From positions 4,218 to 68,217 of the forward strand of contig CAYNOS010000008.1 of the NCBI GenBank assembly GCA_964398985.1: a stretch of 64,000 nucleotides of DNA, in the 5' to 3' direction. Shown piece by piece: positions 50,072-58,874 of the stretch. The notes under the pieces were generated by a model, which saw only the letters and a program-made list of their open reading frames with translations, made no database searches and had not been told where the DNA came from. Made by a program: the position numbers and the translations under genes. Position 1 is the stretch's first letter; each line of letters starts with the position of its first letter. Origin of the DNA: CAYMRL01 sp964398985 (GTDB lineage Bacteria > Deinococcota > Deinococci > Deinococcales > Trueperaceae).

Positions 50072-52024
50072 TCAAATGTCCAGACGCGCCAGGTGGGCGT
50101 TCTCCTCGATGAACTGACGCCGCGGCGGCACTTCGGTGCCCATCAGGATCTCGAAGGTCTCGCTGGCCTCGAGCGCGTCGTCGATCGTGACGCGCTTGAG
50201 CACGCGCGACTCGGGGTTCATCGTCGTCTCCCAGAGCTGCTCCGCGTTCATCTCGCCCAAGCCCTTGAAACGCTGGATCTCGAGCTTCTTGTCGCGGTTG
50301 GCGCGGGTCAGCTGCGTCAAGGCCGCGTCGTCGAACAGGTACTCGATCTCCTTGGCACGGCCCACCTTGACGCCGTAGAGCGGCGGCTGGGCGATGTAGA
50401 GGTAGCCGGCTTGGATCAGCTGCGGCATGTAGCGATAAAAGAACGTCAGCAGCAGCGTGCGGATGTGAGAACCGTCGACGTCGGCGTCCGTCATGATGAT
50501 GATGCGGTGGTAGCGGACGTCCTCGATGTTGAAGTGGGCGTCGTCTCCGGTGCCCTCGATGCCGGCCCCGATGGCGGCCACCATCGCGCGGATCTCGGCG
50601 TTCTTGAGGATCTTGGCGAGGTTCGCCTTCTCCACGTTGAGGATCTTCCCGCGCAGCGGCAGGATGGCCTGGAAGCGCCGCTCGCGGCCCTGCTTGGCGG
50701 TGCCGCCGGCGGAGTCACCCTCGACGATGTACACCTCGCTGACGGCCGGATCCTGAGACTGGCAGTCGGCGAGCTTGCCCGGCAGGTCGTCGTTCTCCAG
50801 CGGGTTGGCGCGGCGCACCAGGTCACGAGCCTTGCGCGCAGCCTCACGCGCGCGGGCCGCGTTAGCGGCCTTGTCGATCACGGCGCGGCCGACCTTGGGG
50901 TTCTCCTCGAGGTGCTCGCTGAGCTTCTCGTAGACCACCGAAGCGACGGCGGTCTGAGCCTCGGGGTTGAGCAGCTTGACCTTGGCTTGCGACTCGAACT
51001 GCGGCTCCTGCAACTTCACCGAGATCACGCAGTTGATGCCCTCGAGGAAGTCGTCGCCGGTGGGTGCCGGGTCGCCCTTCTTGAGGAGGTTCTTGCTCTT
51101 CATGTAGTTGTTCAGCACGCGCGTGTACGCGCTCTTGAAGCCGGTGAGCTGCGTGCCGCCGTCACGGTTGGTGATCATGTTGGCGTAGGTCAGGATCGTC
51201 TGCCCGAAGCCGGCCGTGTGCATCAGGCCCACGTCGACCTCGACCTCCTGAACGCCGCGGTCGGTCTCGACCTTGGCGGTACCGTGGATCTCGATCGGCT
51301 TCTCGTAAAGCGTCTTGGAGTCCTTCGCCAAGGTGGCCGCGAAGGCGGCGACACCGCCCTTCTCGAAGAACACCTCGCGCTTCGCCTCGGCGCCGCGACG
51401 GTCCTCCAAGGCGATCGTGACGCCACCCGTGAGGAACGCGAGCTCGCGCAGACGGCGCCTGACGCGCGAGTAATCGAAGCCCTCGATCTCCTTGAAGATG
51501 TCGTGGTTGGGGTGGAAAGTGACCGAGGAGCCACTCTCGTTCCTGGGAACGTCACCGATCACGTGCAGCGGCTCGACCACCGCGCCGTGCGCGAACGCGA
51601 TCCGGTAGCGCTTGCCGCCGCGCGACACCTCGGCCACGAAGCTGTTCGACAAGGCGTTGACGACCGAGCTGCCGACGCCGTGCAGGCCACCTGAAACCTT
51701 GTACGCGCCCTCGCCGAACTTGCCGCCGGCGTGCAGCTCGGTGAAGATGACCTCGATGGCGGGCTTGCCTTCGGCCTCCATCATGTCGACCGGGATGCCG
51801 CGGCCGTTGTCGTTGACGGTGGCGGAACCGTCGGGGTTGAGCACGACCTCGACGGTATCGGCAACACCGGCCAGGTACTCGTCGATGGCGTTGTCGATGA
51901 TCTCCGTCAGCAGCTGGTGGTAACCATCGATGCCCGTGCCGCCCTGAACGTACATCGCAGGGCGCTTGCGTACGCCTTCGAGGCCCCGCAGGACCTTGAT
52001 GTCATGTGCCGTGTAAGCGTTCAA
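50072..52024 (-). CDS. gyrB: DNA gyrase subunit B
   Basis: ATPase subunit of gyrase, introduces negative supercoils with GyrA (not in the window). 650 residues: GHKL ATPase (VNDNGRGIPVDMM, KVSGGLHGVGSSVVNALS), transducer, Toprim domain (IVEGDSAGGTAKQGRERRFQ, MTDADVDGSHIRTLLLTF) and the C-terminal RFKGLGEMNAEQLWETTMNP, whose wording fits GyrB rather than ParE. TTG start at 52024 with GGAGG 7 nt upstream, and a good promoter at 52126-52155. Confidence 0.95.
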   Translation of the reverse strand: MNAYTAHDIKVLRGLEGVRKRPAMYVQGGTGIDGYHQLLTEIIDNAIDEYLAGVADTVEVVLNPDGSATVNDNGRGIPVDMMEAEGKPAIEVIFTELHAGGKFGEGAYKVSGGLHGVGSSVVNALSNSFVAEVSRGGKRYRIAFAHGAVVEPLHVIGDVPRNESGSSVTFHPNHDIFKEIEGFDYSRVRRRLRELAFLTGGVTIALEDRRGAEAKREVFFEKGGVAAFAATLAKDSKTLYEKPIEIHGTAKVETDRGVQEVEVDVGLMHTAGFGQTILTYANMITNRDGGTQLTGFKSAYTRVLNNYMKSKNLLKKGDPAPTGDDFLEGINCVISVKLQEPQFESQAKVKLLNPEAQTAVASVVYEKLSEHLEENPKVGRAVIDKAANAARAREAARKARDLVRRANPLENDDLPGKLADCQSQDPAVSEVYIVEGDSAGGTAKQGRERRFQAILPLRGKILNVEKANLAKILKNAEIRAMVAAIGAGIEGTGDDAHFNIEDVRYHRIIIMTDADVDGSHIRTLLLTFFYRYMPQLIQAGYLYIAQPPLYGVKVGRAKEIEYLFDDAALTQLTRANRDKKLEIQRFKGLGEMNAEQLWETTMNPESRVLKRVTIDDALEASETFEILMGTEVPPRRQFIEENAHLARLDI

Positions 52025-52125
52025 GCCTTGACCTCCGCGCCGGGCCGCTCGCGCGCCAGCAGCGGCAGTTGGGGTGCCGCAAGCAAGCGAACCAGGGGGC
52101 GCGCCGAGGCGGGCCCAACTGCCGA

Positions 52126-52155
52126 ATCATACCTTGCGCCGAGGTACTCGGTCAA
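52126..52155 (-). promoter_or_regulatory. Sigma-70-type promoter of gyrB
   Basis: On the minus strand TTGACC (52155-52150), 18-nt spacer, TATGAT (52131-52126). It yields a leader of about 95 nt. The rest of the 282-nt gap 52025-52306 holds nothing else I can name. Confidence 0.7.
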
Positions 52156-52293
52156 ACGGTTTTCGCCGTCTGGGACGCGGCTATCGCCGTGTTTGGCGGC
52201 TGCGGCTCGAGGCCGGAGCGGCTGCCTCCGAAACGCTCCCGGCTCTCACAAGGGGAGCGTCAGCCAACCGCAGATCAGCCGCCGGCCAGGGAT

Positions 52294-52299
52294 TACACT
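52294..52299 (+). promoter_or_regulatory. -10 box of the SDR gene (leaderless)
   Basis: TACACT, 7 nt, then GTG 52307. Confidence 0.5.
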
Positions 52300-52306
52300 G
52301 CGCAGC

Positions 52307-53044
52307 GTGAACGAGACCTTGGCGAGGCGACTGACGGCTGGACACGTCGTGATCACGGGCGCCGGCGGCTCGGTCGCCCCGGTCGTCGCGCTCGAGTTCC
52401 TGCGTCACGGAGCCAAGGTCACCTTGGTCTCCCGAACGGGCAAGGAGCGCGAAACCGCGTCCCGGCTCAAGGGCGCCGCCGAGCTCGAGGGAGCCGGGAG
52501 ACTGCTGGTGGTAGGCGCCGACCTCGCCGACGAGACGAGCGCTCAACAGGCGCTGCGAGACGCTGCTGCCCGCATGGGACGAGCGACCGTGTTGGTGAAC
52601 ATGGCCGGCGGCTACGCGGCGCGCAAGGCCGTCGAGGCAGGGCTGTCCGGGCTCGAGGAGCAGCTGAGCACCAACCTCAGAACCGCGGTGAACGCTACTC
52701 TGGCCGCGCTGCCGAGCATGTTGGAGGCCGGCGACGGCGCCATCCTGGCGTTGGGCGCGGGCGCCGCGCACTCCCCTGCACCCGGCAGCACGGCATACGC
52801 GGCCGCGAAGGCAGCACTGGCGGCGTACTTCAGGTCGCTTGCCGCCGAGGTGGCCGCGGGAGGCGTGAGTGTCGGTGTGCTGCATCCGATGGGCGCGATC
52901 GACACCAGCGCCAACCGCCTTGCGATGCCGCAAGCGGACACCAGCAAGTGGATCCGGCCGGCGGCCGTGGCGGAGGCGCTGCTCTATCTGGCCGGCGGCG
53001 AGGCCGGCGGCCGGGTCCGGGAGCTCGAGATGTTCGGCGGTTGA
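52307..53044 (+). CDS. SDR-family oxidoreductase
   Basis: 245 residues. Rossmann motif VITGAGGSVAPVVALEF (the third Gly of the usual TGxxxGxG is replaced), VLVNMAGGYAA in place of NNAG, and Tyr-Lys in STAYAAAKAAL. The usual catalytic Ser block reads ILALGAGAAHS, so the Ser is absent or shifted and activity is uncertain. The open frame runs far upstream across gyrB, but GTG 52307 is exactly 7 nt behind TACACT. Substrate unknown. Convergent with the first asparagine-synthase-like gene. Confidence 0.78.
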   Translation: MNETLARRLTAGHVVITGAGGSVAPVVALEFLRHGAKVTLVSRTGKERETASRLKGAAELEGAGRLLVVGADLADETSAQQALRDAAARMGRATVLVNMAGGYAARKAVEAGLSGLEEQLSTNLRTAVNATLAALPSMLEAGDGAILALGAGAAHSPAPGSTAYAAAKAALAAYFRSLAAEVAAGGVSVGVLHPMGAIDTSANRLAMPQADTSKWIRPAAVAEALLYLAGGEAGGRVRELEMFGG

Positions 53045-53108
53045 CCAGCAGGCCGCGTGAACCGAAGTCGGGTGCCACGAGCCTCATCAGCCTGCGTTGC
53101 TTCGCGGG

Positions 53109-53128
53109 GGGCGGTGCGGCCGCCGCCC
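53109..53128. terminator. Possible bidirectional terminator hairpin
   Basis: GGGCGG, 8-nt loop, CCGCCC between the convergent SDR and asparagine-synthase-like genes, touching the stop codon of the latter. No T-run. Confidence 0.3.
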
Positions 53129-54651
53129 TAGCGGCCCGGGGAGGCGCCCAACAGCGAGGCCGCGAGACCCTGAAAGCTTCTCTTGAGCGCTCGCAGAGGC
53201 CGGTAGACGTTCTTCGACCAGGCCTTCTTGGCCGTCAACGGGTTGATGGGGTAAGCAAGCACCTCAGGCCACAGCTCGCCCGCGACGGCGATGTATAGCT
53301 CGGCTGCGCGGCCAGTGCGTGCCTCTTGCGGCGTCGACAGCATGTCGACGAGCAAGGTACGGCAGTTGTAGGGCAGGAACACGTCCTGCCAGGCGATGAC
53401 GAACTCGGAGACGTTGTGCGAGAACCATGCTCCCGAACCGTGCTCCCAGAAGAGCAGGTCGAGCGGATCGTAGCCGTGGGTGTCGCCGAGCCCATCGAGA
53501 TGGCGCTGAAGGCTCTCGACATACAAGTTCAGATGGTCGAGCCCACGCCGAAGTGCGAGAGCCCTGGCAGTGACCGCTTCGTCGGGCACCCCGGCAAGCG
53601 CGGACTGGTACCGGGCGCGCGCGTTCTCCGAGACGTTGCCGATGGCCGCGACGCGGTTCAATTGGTAGTACTCGAACTGGGATTCCAACCCAGGAATGCG
53701 CTGTTGATGCGCATAAGGCACGCTGGCGCGAAACACCTCGGAGAAGCCACGCGATGCCTCCGTCTTCACCGCGATCATGTGATGCTCCAGCCCCAGGTCA
53801 GCGAGCATGCGGCGAGGGATCTTCACATCGGGATGCCGAGGTCCGCGAACCTTGTCGACACCGGAGTAGTAGACGATCCTGTCTTTGACGCTGTGGCTTG
53901 CAGCGAGCATCAGACGGCTGTCGAGACCGGCGCTGACGCCCAAGGTCAGCTCGAAGCGGTTGGCGGCGGCGGCGATGAGGCCGGACAGTCGCGCGGCGAC
54001 TCTCCCCTTCACCTCGGCGACGCTGCGCTGCACTCGCGGCTCGTTCGGCCAGTAACGGTGTGTCGTGCCGGACCTCAGGTGGAGACTGTGGTTAGGAAGG
54101 AGCCGTCGCACCTCCGCGTAGGGCGAGACCGACAACGGGAAGGAGTACTCGCTCGACCCGGCCATGAACTGCCGGATGTAGAGCGTGGCCTCGGGGTCCT
54201 CGTCGAAACCGTGCAGCTCAGCGAGCAGGTCGGGCTGCGCGGCGCACCACGTCTCGCCACCGGCAGTCGCGTGGAAGAGCTGCATGGTGCCGTTGGCGTC
54301 GCCGACGACCTTGGGCTCGCCATCGTCGACGATCAGCAGGTACCGGCCACCCAGGGGCGCCAGGGCCTCGAAGAGATCACCGCCCGCGGCCACGGTCGCT
54401 GCGATGCGCCCGACGATCTCTGCGTCACCGTCACGGGGAGCGTCGGGATCGAGCAGGTAGCCGAGCAGCGTCAGCGTGACGCTGCCTCGTGTTGCGGTAA
54501 GCACGCTCAAATCAGGGTGCGAGGAGAGCGCGAGGCCGCCCGCCACCTCGGAGGCCTTCCAGCCATGGGTCACGAGATGCTGCTTCGGGCCCAACACGAA
54601 CTGCATGCGCCTGTACTGCCGGTGGTATGGACCCAGAGCGATGTCGCCCAC
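53128..54651 (-). CDS. Asparagine-synthase-like protein, copy 1
   Basis: 507 residues. A degenerate Ntn-type N-terminal domain (QYRRMQFVLGP, LAPLGGRYLLIVDDGEPKVV) and an asparagine-synthase PP-loop domain with LGVSAGLDSRLMLAAS, the counterpart of SGGLDS. The catalytic Cys2 of true glutaminase domains is missing (it starts MGD), so it cannot use glutamine in the standard way; activation of another substrate by adenylation is inferred. Closely similar to copy 2 just upstream. GTG 54651 with GGGAG 5 nt before it, buried in a hairpin. Confidence 0.75.
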   Translation of the reverse strand: MGDIALGPYHRQYRRMQFVLGPKQHLVTHGWKASEVAGGLALSSHPDLSVLTATRGSVTLTLLGYLLDPDAPRDGDAEIVGRIAATVAAGGDLFEALAPLGGRYLLIVDDGEPKVVGDANGTMQLFHATAGGETWCAAQPDLLAELHGFDEDPEATLYIRQFMAGSSEYSFPLSVSPYAEVRRLLPNHSLHLRSGTTHRYWPNEPRVQRSVAEVKGRVAARLSGLIAAAANRFELTLGVSAGLDSRLMLAASHSVKDRIVYYSGVDKVRGPRHPDVKIPRRMLADLGLEHHMIAVKTEASRGFSEVFRASVPYAHQQRIPGLESQFEYYQLNRVAAIGNVSENARARYQSALAGVPDEAVTARALALRRGLDHLNLYVESLQRHLDGLGDTHGYDPLDLLFWEHGSGAWFSHNVSEFVIAWQDVFLPYNCRTLLVDMLSTPQEARTGRAAELYIAVAGELWPEVLAYPINPLTAKKAWSKNVYRPLRALKRSFQGLAASLLGASPGR

Positions 54652-54684
54652 GCTTGCTCCCTCGCTTTCCCGGGAGCGTAAGCG
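54651..54684 (-). promoter_or_regulatory. Hairpin covering the ribosome binding site of asparagine-synthase-like copy 1
   Basis: On the minus strand CGCTT-AC-GCTCCC pairs with GGGAGC-AAGCG (11 bp, 2-nt bulge, 10-nt loop). The right arm contains the GGGAG ribosome binding site and the first G of the GTG start. Confidence 0.5.
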
Positions 54685-54726
54685 CTGATGGAGCGCGCTG
54701 CACCTGTTCTTTTCACATCCGGGCGC

Positions 54727-54732
54727 AGCCTA
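54727..54732 (-). promoter_or_regulatory. Possible -10 box of asparagine-synthase-like copy 1
   Basis: TAGGCT, 8 nt, then ATGTGA, a start codon directly followed by a stop. The leader would be about 67 nt and includes the hairpin at 54651-54684. Confidence 0.35.
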
Positions 54733-54799
54733 GCGGGCGTGTCGACGGTGCGTGGCGCGCGCCGCCACCGGCCGTCGACCCGCTAGCGTTGCTGCGGCT

Positions 54800-56395
54800 C
54801 TACAGCCCTGCGCTACCGGACCGATCGCCGAGCCGGTCGGCCTCGTGAGCCCGGGCCGGCGTGACCACCGCGTCACGGCCGGAGAGCGACGCGCTCAGGG
54901 TGCCGGCAAGCTCCAAGGCTCGCGTCTTCACCGCTTTCAGGGGTCGGTAGACGCGCTCCTTGAACCACAGCTTCGGCGTGAGCGGGTTGATCGGGTAGGC
55001 GAGCACCTCGGGCCACAGCTCTGAGGCGACGGCCGCGTACAGCTCGGTGGCCGGATCCATGCGCGAGGCCAGCGGTGCCGACATCATGTCAACGAGCAGA
55101 GACCGGCAGTTGTATGGCACGAACACGTCCTGCCACGCTGAGACGAACTCGGTGACGTTGTTCGCGAACCAGTTGCCGGAACCGTATTCCCACTCGAGAA
55201 GGTCGAGCCAGTGGTAGCCATGGGTATCGCCGAGCTCGCCCACGTAACGCTCGAGATGTCGCAAGTGGAAGTGCAGATGTGCCTGCCCACGGCGCTCAAC
55301 CAGGGTTCGAGCGGTGATCGCGTCGTGTGGGACATCAGGGAACATCGAGAGGTAGCCCGCGCGAGCGTTCTCCGAGACGTTCCCGATCACGGCCACGCGC
55401 CCGAGCCGGTACTTCTCGTACTGCGCCTGCAGGCCGGGCATGCGGGACTCGTGCGCGAACGGCACGCTCGCCCGGTACAGCTCGGCGAACTCGGGGGCCA
55501 CCTCCTCTTTGGCCATGATCTGATGGTGTTCGAGGCCGAGGTCGCTGAGCATCTTCCGTGGGATCCGCACGTCGGGATGGTCTGGCCCGCGAGACTTGTC
55601 GACGCCCGAGTAGTAGACGATCCTCTCGCCGAGACCGCGGCTGGCAGCGAGCATCAGGCGGCTGTCGAGGCCGGCGCTGACGCCCATGGCAAGCTCGAAG
55701 CGGTTGGCCGCGGCCGCCATCAGGCCGGCGAGCCGGGAGGCGATGGCGCCCTTCACTTCGTCGACGCTGCGGTCGGGTCGCGCCTCGGTGGGCCAGTAGC
55801 GACGAACCGCGCCCGAATCCAGGTCCAGGACGTGGTTGGGCAGGAGGCGCCTCACGTGCCGGTAGGGCGAGCTGCTGAGCGGGAACGAGTACTCGTCCGA
55901 GATCGCCTTGAACTGACGGATGTGCTCGATCGCCTCGGGATCCTCGGCGAATCCGAGCACGTCGGCGAGGAGGTCCGGTTGGGCGGCGCACCAAGTCCGG
56001 CCCCCGGAAGTGGCGTGAAACAGCTGCATCGTCGCGTTGGCATCGCCGACGACCTTGACCTCGCCATCAGCGACGATCAGGAGGTAGCGGCCGCCGAGCG
56101 GTGCCAGTTCCCAGAACAGGTTCTCCCTAGCCGCCACGGCTGCCGCCAAGCGCGAGAGGATCTCCAGGTCGCCCGCCTGCGGGACCTCCGGATCGAGCAT
56201 GTAACCGAGGAGCGTGAGCCTAACCCCGTCGCAATCGGCGCTGACGACCTTGAGGTCGGGGTGGGCCGTCAGTCTCCGGCCGCCAGCGACCTTGTGCACG
56301 ACCCAGCTGGCCGGCGCCGCAGCGTCCTCATCGGGCCCCAGCACGAACTGCATGCGCCGGTACTGCCTCACAGGGTCTATCGCCAAGCTGCTCAA
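54800..56395 (-). CDS. Asparagine-synthase-like protein, copy 2
   Basis: 531 residues, the same architecture as copy 1: degenerate N-terminal Ntn-like domain without Cys2 (starts MSSLAID), then the PP-loop GVSAGLDSRLMLAASRG. Shared stretches include QYRRMQFVLGP, IVYYSGVDK, AIGNVSENARA (VIGNVSENARA here) and LWPEVLAYPINPLT. It has an extra 30-residue C-terminal tail rich in Arg and Asp. TTG start with GGGGGAGG about 7 nt upstream; a 7-codon mini-ORF overlaps the start. Whether the pair makes a small molecule, a modified glycan or a peptide is unknown. Confidence 0.75.
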   Translation of the reverse strand: MSSLAIDPVRQYRRMQFVLGPDEDAAAPASWVVHKVAGGRRLTAHPDLKVVSADCDGVRLTLLGYMLDPEVPQAGDLEILSRLAAAVAARENLFWELAPLGGRYLLIVADGEVKVVGDANATMQLFHATSGGRTWCAAQPDLLADVLGFAEDPEAIEHIRQFKAISDEYSFPLSSSPYRHVRRLLPNHVLDLDSGAVRRYWPTEARPDRSVDEVKGAIASRLAGLMAAAANRFELAMGVSAGLDSRLMLAASRGLGERIVYYSGVDKSRGPDHPDVRIPRKMLSDLGLEHHQIMAKEEVAPEFAELYRASVPFAHESRMPGLQAQYEKYRLGRVAVIGNVSENARAGYLSMFPDVPHDAITARTLVERRGQAHLHFHLRHLERYVGELGDTHGYHWLDLLEWEYGSGNWFANNVTEFVSAWQDVFVPYNCRSLLVDMMSAPLASRMDPATELYAAVASELWPEVLAYPINPLTPKLWFKERVYRPLKAVKTRALELAGTLSASLSGRDAVVTPARAHEADRLGDRSGSAGL

Positions 56396-56415
56396 CTCCG
56401 AACCTCCCCCGTCAT
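56392..56415 (-). CDS. Leaderless 7-codon mini-ORF coupled to asparagine-synthase-like copy 2
   Basis: ATG 6 nt behind TACCAT, reading MTGEVRS and a TGA that overlaps the TTG of the main gene (TTGA). The GGGGGAGG of the main gene lies inside it. Confidence 0.45.
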   Translation of the reverse strand: MTGEVRS

Positions 56416-56421
56416 GGTTCG

Positions 56422-56427
56422 ATGGTA
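56422..56427 (-). promoter_or_regulatory. -10 box of asparagine-synthase-like copy 2
   Basis: TACCAT, 6 nt, then the mini-ORF ATG at 56415; the TTG of the main gene is 26 nt from the box. Confidence 0.45.
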
Positions 56428-56490
56428 CCCGCAGCCTCTCACCACGTTCTTACTCGGCTCACACCACCCCGGCGTCAAGGCTCCAGAACG

Positions 56491-58074
56491 TCACCGCCGA
56501 TAGGTGAACATGCCGCCTTTCACGGTTGCCAGCACCTCCAGGCCGTCGAGGCTCACCAAGGGATCGTGAGACAGGACGACCATGTCGGCGTCGTAGCCGA
56601 CCGCCAGCTTGCCGGAGCGATGCTCCCACTCGATCGCGTAGGCGGCACCGGTGGTGTAGGCAGCCAGGGCCTCGTCCGGCGAGATCGCTTCGCCGGCGCC
56701 GAGCCTGCCACCTTCGACGCCCTGGCGTCGGCAGGCTGCCCTCAGCCCCGCGAACACGTCGGGCGAGGCGACAGGGGTGTCGGATCCGAACGCCAGCTTG
56801 GCGCCGGCTCTCAGCAACGACCGCGTCGGGTAGGCACGTGCCACGCGGTCGGCGAGCAGGGTCGCGATTCCAGCCACGTCGAAGGTCAGGTGGATCGGCT
56901 GCATCGAGGTCACCACGCCGAGAGCGCCGGCTCTGGCCACGTCGTCCGGGTGCATGTGCTGAGCGTGCTCCAACCGGGGCCTTAGCCCGGCGGTTGCGAG
57001 CGCCTCGTGCGACGCCTCGAAGGCATCGATGACGGCGCGATTGGCGGCGTCACCGATGGCATGCACCACGGGCGCCAGCCCGGCGGCGGCGGCTAGCGGT
57101 ACGCGTTCCATCAGGACCTCGGGGCCGTCGACGATGGTGCCGGTCTCGGAGGTGCCCGTGTACGGCTCGAGCATCCAGGCAGTGCGGCTGCCGAGCGCGC
57201 CGTCGACGAAGAACTTGGCCCCGCCGATCTGGTAGTTGCTGCCTCCCTGGCCGGTCGCCAGGCCGAGATCCGCGGCCGCCTCGATGAGGGCGTGCGGCAC
57301 GCAGGCCCACACCCGCAGCGGGAAGTCGTCGAGCGAGGCAGCCTTGGCGAGCGCCCGCGCATGACTGGGCGGTTCGGCCGCCATGTGGTGCACGGTCGTG
57401 ATGCCAAGCGAAGCGAGCTTGGATGCACCCTCCGCCAACGCCTTCGCCAGCCGCTGAGCGTCCGGGGCGGGCAGCGAGTCGGCGACCAGGCTTCTGGCCC
57501 CCTCGAGCAGCAGGCCGGTCGGTTGCCCCGAGGTTCCCCGGACCACGCCCGGCGCGCGCGCTGCCGCGGTCGCCCGGCCCTCGGAGTCGATGAGGCCCGC
57601 GGCCTCCAGCACGTCCCGACTCACCCAACTCGAGTGATGGTCCTGGCTCTCCATCATCATCGACCGGCCGCCGGCGGCGGCGTTCAGGGCTTCGGCCTCG
57701 GCGTCGCCGATCGCGGGCAGGCGCCAGGTGTTCAGCGCGAAGCCGGCGGCCAGAAGCCACTCGCCCTCCGGCAACTCCGCAGCGCGCCGCTGGATCGCGT
57801 CGAGCGCGGCTGTGAAGTCGGTGAACGGCGCCAGGTCGAGTTGCGTCAGCTCGAGTCCGAAGCGGGTCAGGTGAAGGTGAGCATCGTGGAAGCCGGGCAT
57901 CAGGCAGCCCGACCCGAGTTCCATGGTCTGGGTTCCGGGTCCGGCCAGGGCGTGGATGTCGGCGCTGGCACCGACGGCGAGGATGCGTCCTCCGCGCACC
58001 GCGACGGCCGCTGCGCGTGGCCTCGCGGGATCCATCGTCAGCACCGAGCCGTGGAGTATCAGGTCTGCGTGCAC
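56491..58074 (-). CDS. YtcJ-like amidohydrolase
   Basis: 527 residues of the Amidohydro_3 group. Metal ligands HDAHLHL, HHMAAEPP, the VVHAIGDAANRAVIDAFE block with the Gly-Asp pair, LEHAQHMHPDD and the catalytic Asp in FGSDTPVAS. No signal peptide. Members of this group act on varied amides and the substrate cannot be told. GTG 58074 is 4 nt after the enoyl-CoA hydratase stop (TGA-GGTA-GTG), so the two form an operon. Confidence 0.88.
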   Translation of the reverse strand: MHADLILHGSVLTMDPARPRAAAVAVRGGRILAVGASADIHALAGPGTQTMELGSGCLMPGFHDAHLHLTRFGLELTQLDLAPFTDFTAALDAIQRRAAELPEGEWLLAAGFALNTWRLPAIGDAEAEALNAAAGGRSMMMESQDHHSSWVSRDVLEAAGLIDSEGRATAAARAPGVVRGTSGQPTGLLLEGARSLVADSLPAPDAQRLAKALAEGASKLASLGITTVHHMAAEPPSHARALAKAASLDDFPLRVWACVPHALIEAAADLGLATGQGGSNYQIGGAKFFVDGALGSRTAWMLEPYTGTSETGTIVDGPEVLMERVPLAAAAGLAPVVHAIGDAANRAVIDAFEASHEALATAGLRPRLEHAQHMHPDDVARAGALGVVTSMQPIHLTFDVAGIATLLADRVARAYPTRSLLRAGAKLAFGSDTPVASPDVFAGLRAACRRQGVEGGRLGAGEAISPDEALAAYTTGAAYAIEWEHRSGKLAVGYDADMVVLSHDPLVSLDGLEVLATVKGGMFTYRR

Positions 58075-58078
58075 TACC

Positions 58079-58855
58079 TCACCGTCCTTCGAACCTCGGA
58101 GCGCGCTTTTCTGCGAACGCGCGCACGCCCTCGGCGGCGTCGCTGCCGGTGGCGGCCGCCGACTGGCAGGCGCTCTCGAACGCCAGCTGGCCCTCGAGGT
58201 CGTTGTCGAAACTCGCTCGTATCTCGCGTTTGATCAGGGCGAACGCCCGCGTGGGGCCCGCCGCCAGAGCGCCGACGGCCGCAAAGGCGGCCTCCTCGAA
58301 GTCCTCGGCCGGCAGCACGCGGTCGGCCAAGCCGATCGCCAGCGCCTCGGCAGCATCGACCCGGCGGTTGCTGTAGGTGAGTTCCAGTGCCCGGCCAGCG
58401 CCGATCAGGCGCGGCAGATGGTAGCTGGCGCCGGCGTCGAGAGCCAAGCCGATGCCCGCGAACCCGAGCACGAAGGCCGCCGCCTCCGACACGTAGCGCA
58501 CGTCGCAAGCCAACGCCAGGCTCATCCCGGCACCGGCCGCGATGCCGTTGACGGCCGCCACCACCGGCTTGTCGAGAGCCGCGAGCGCCCGCACCACGGG
58601 ATGGTAGTGACGCTCGAGTAGCACGCCGATGTCGGCGTCGAGGGGCATGGCTCCGAGATCTGCGCCGGCCGAGAAGCCGCGGCCGCTGCCGGTGATCATC
58701 ACCGCCCGCACCGCCGGGTCGGCCGCCGGACCGCGAGCGGCGTCGGCGAGCTCGTCGAGCAACTCGGAATCCAGAGCGTTCAGGACTTCGGGACGCGCGA
58801 ACCTGATGCGCAGCGCCGCCCCTCGTGAGTCGATCTCCAGCTTGTGGTAGGTCAC
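58079..58855 (-). CDS. Enoyl-CoA hydratase/isomerase family protein
   Basis: 258 residues of the crotonase superfamily. Oxyanion-hole segments are ITGSGRGFSAGADLG and AAVNGIAAGAGMSLALACD, with FAGIGLALDAGASYHLPRLIG between catalytic positions; it lacks both Glu of classic hydratases at those sites (Asp/Ala instead), so an isomerase or PaaG-like role is possible. Frame extends to 58933, but GTG 58855 has GAGGG upstream and overlaps a leaderless mini-ORF. Confidence 0.88.
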   Translation of the reverse strand: MTYHKLEIDSRGAALRIRFARPEVLNALDSELLDELADAARGPAADPAVRAVMITGSGRGFSAGADLGAMPLDADIGVLLERHYHPVVRALAALDKPVVAAVNGIAAGAGMSLALACDVRYVSEAAAFVLGFAGIGLALDAGASYHLPRLIGAGRALELTYSNRRVDAAEALAIGLADRVLPAEDFEEAAFAAVGALAAGPTRAFALIKREIRASFDNDLEGQLAFESACQSAAATGSDAAEGVRAFAEKRAPRFEGR

Positions 58856-58869
58856 GTCTTCCCTCGCAC
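58852..58869 (-). CDS. Leaderless 5-codon mini-ORF coupled to the enoyl-CoA hydratase gene
   Basis: GTG 5 nt behind TAGACT, reading MRGKT and a TGA that overlaps the GTG of the main gene (GTGA). The GAGGG that could serve the main gene lies inside it. Confidence 0.4.
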   Translation of the reverse strand: MRGKT

Positions 58870-58874
58870 CGCCG

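Noticed and set aside
54512..54703. 63-residue frame overlapping the start of the first asparagine-synthase-like gene
   Set aside because: Out of frame with the gene, no SD or leaderless spacing, composition typical of shadow ORFs.
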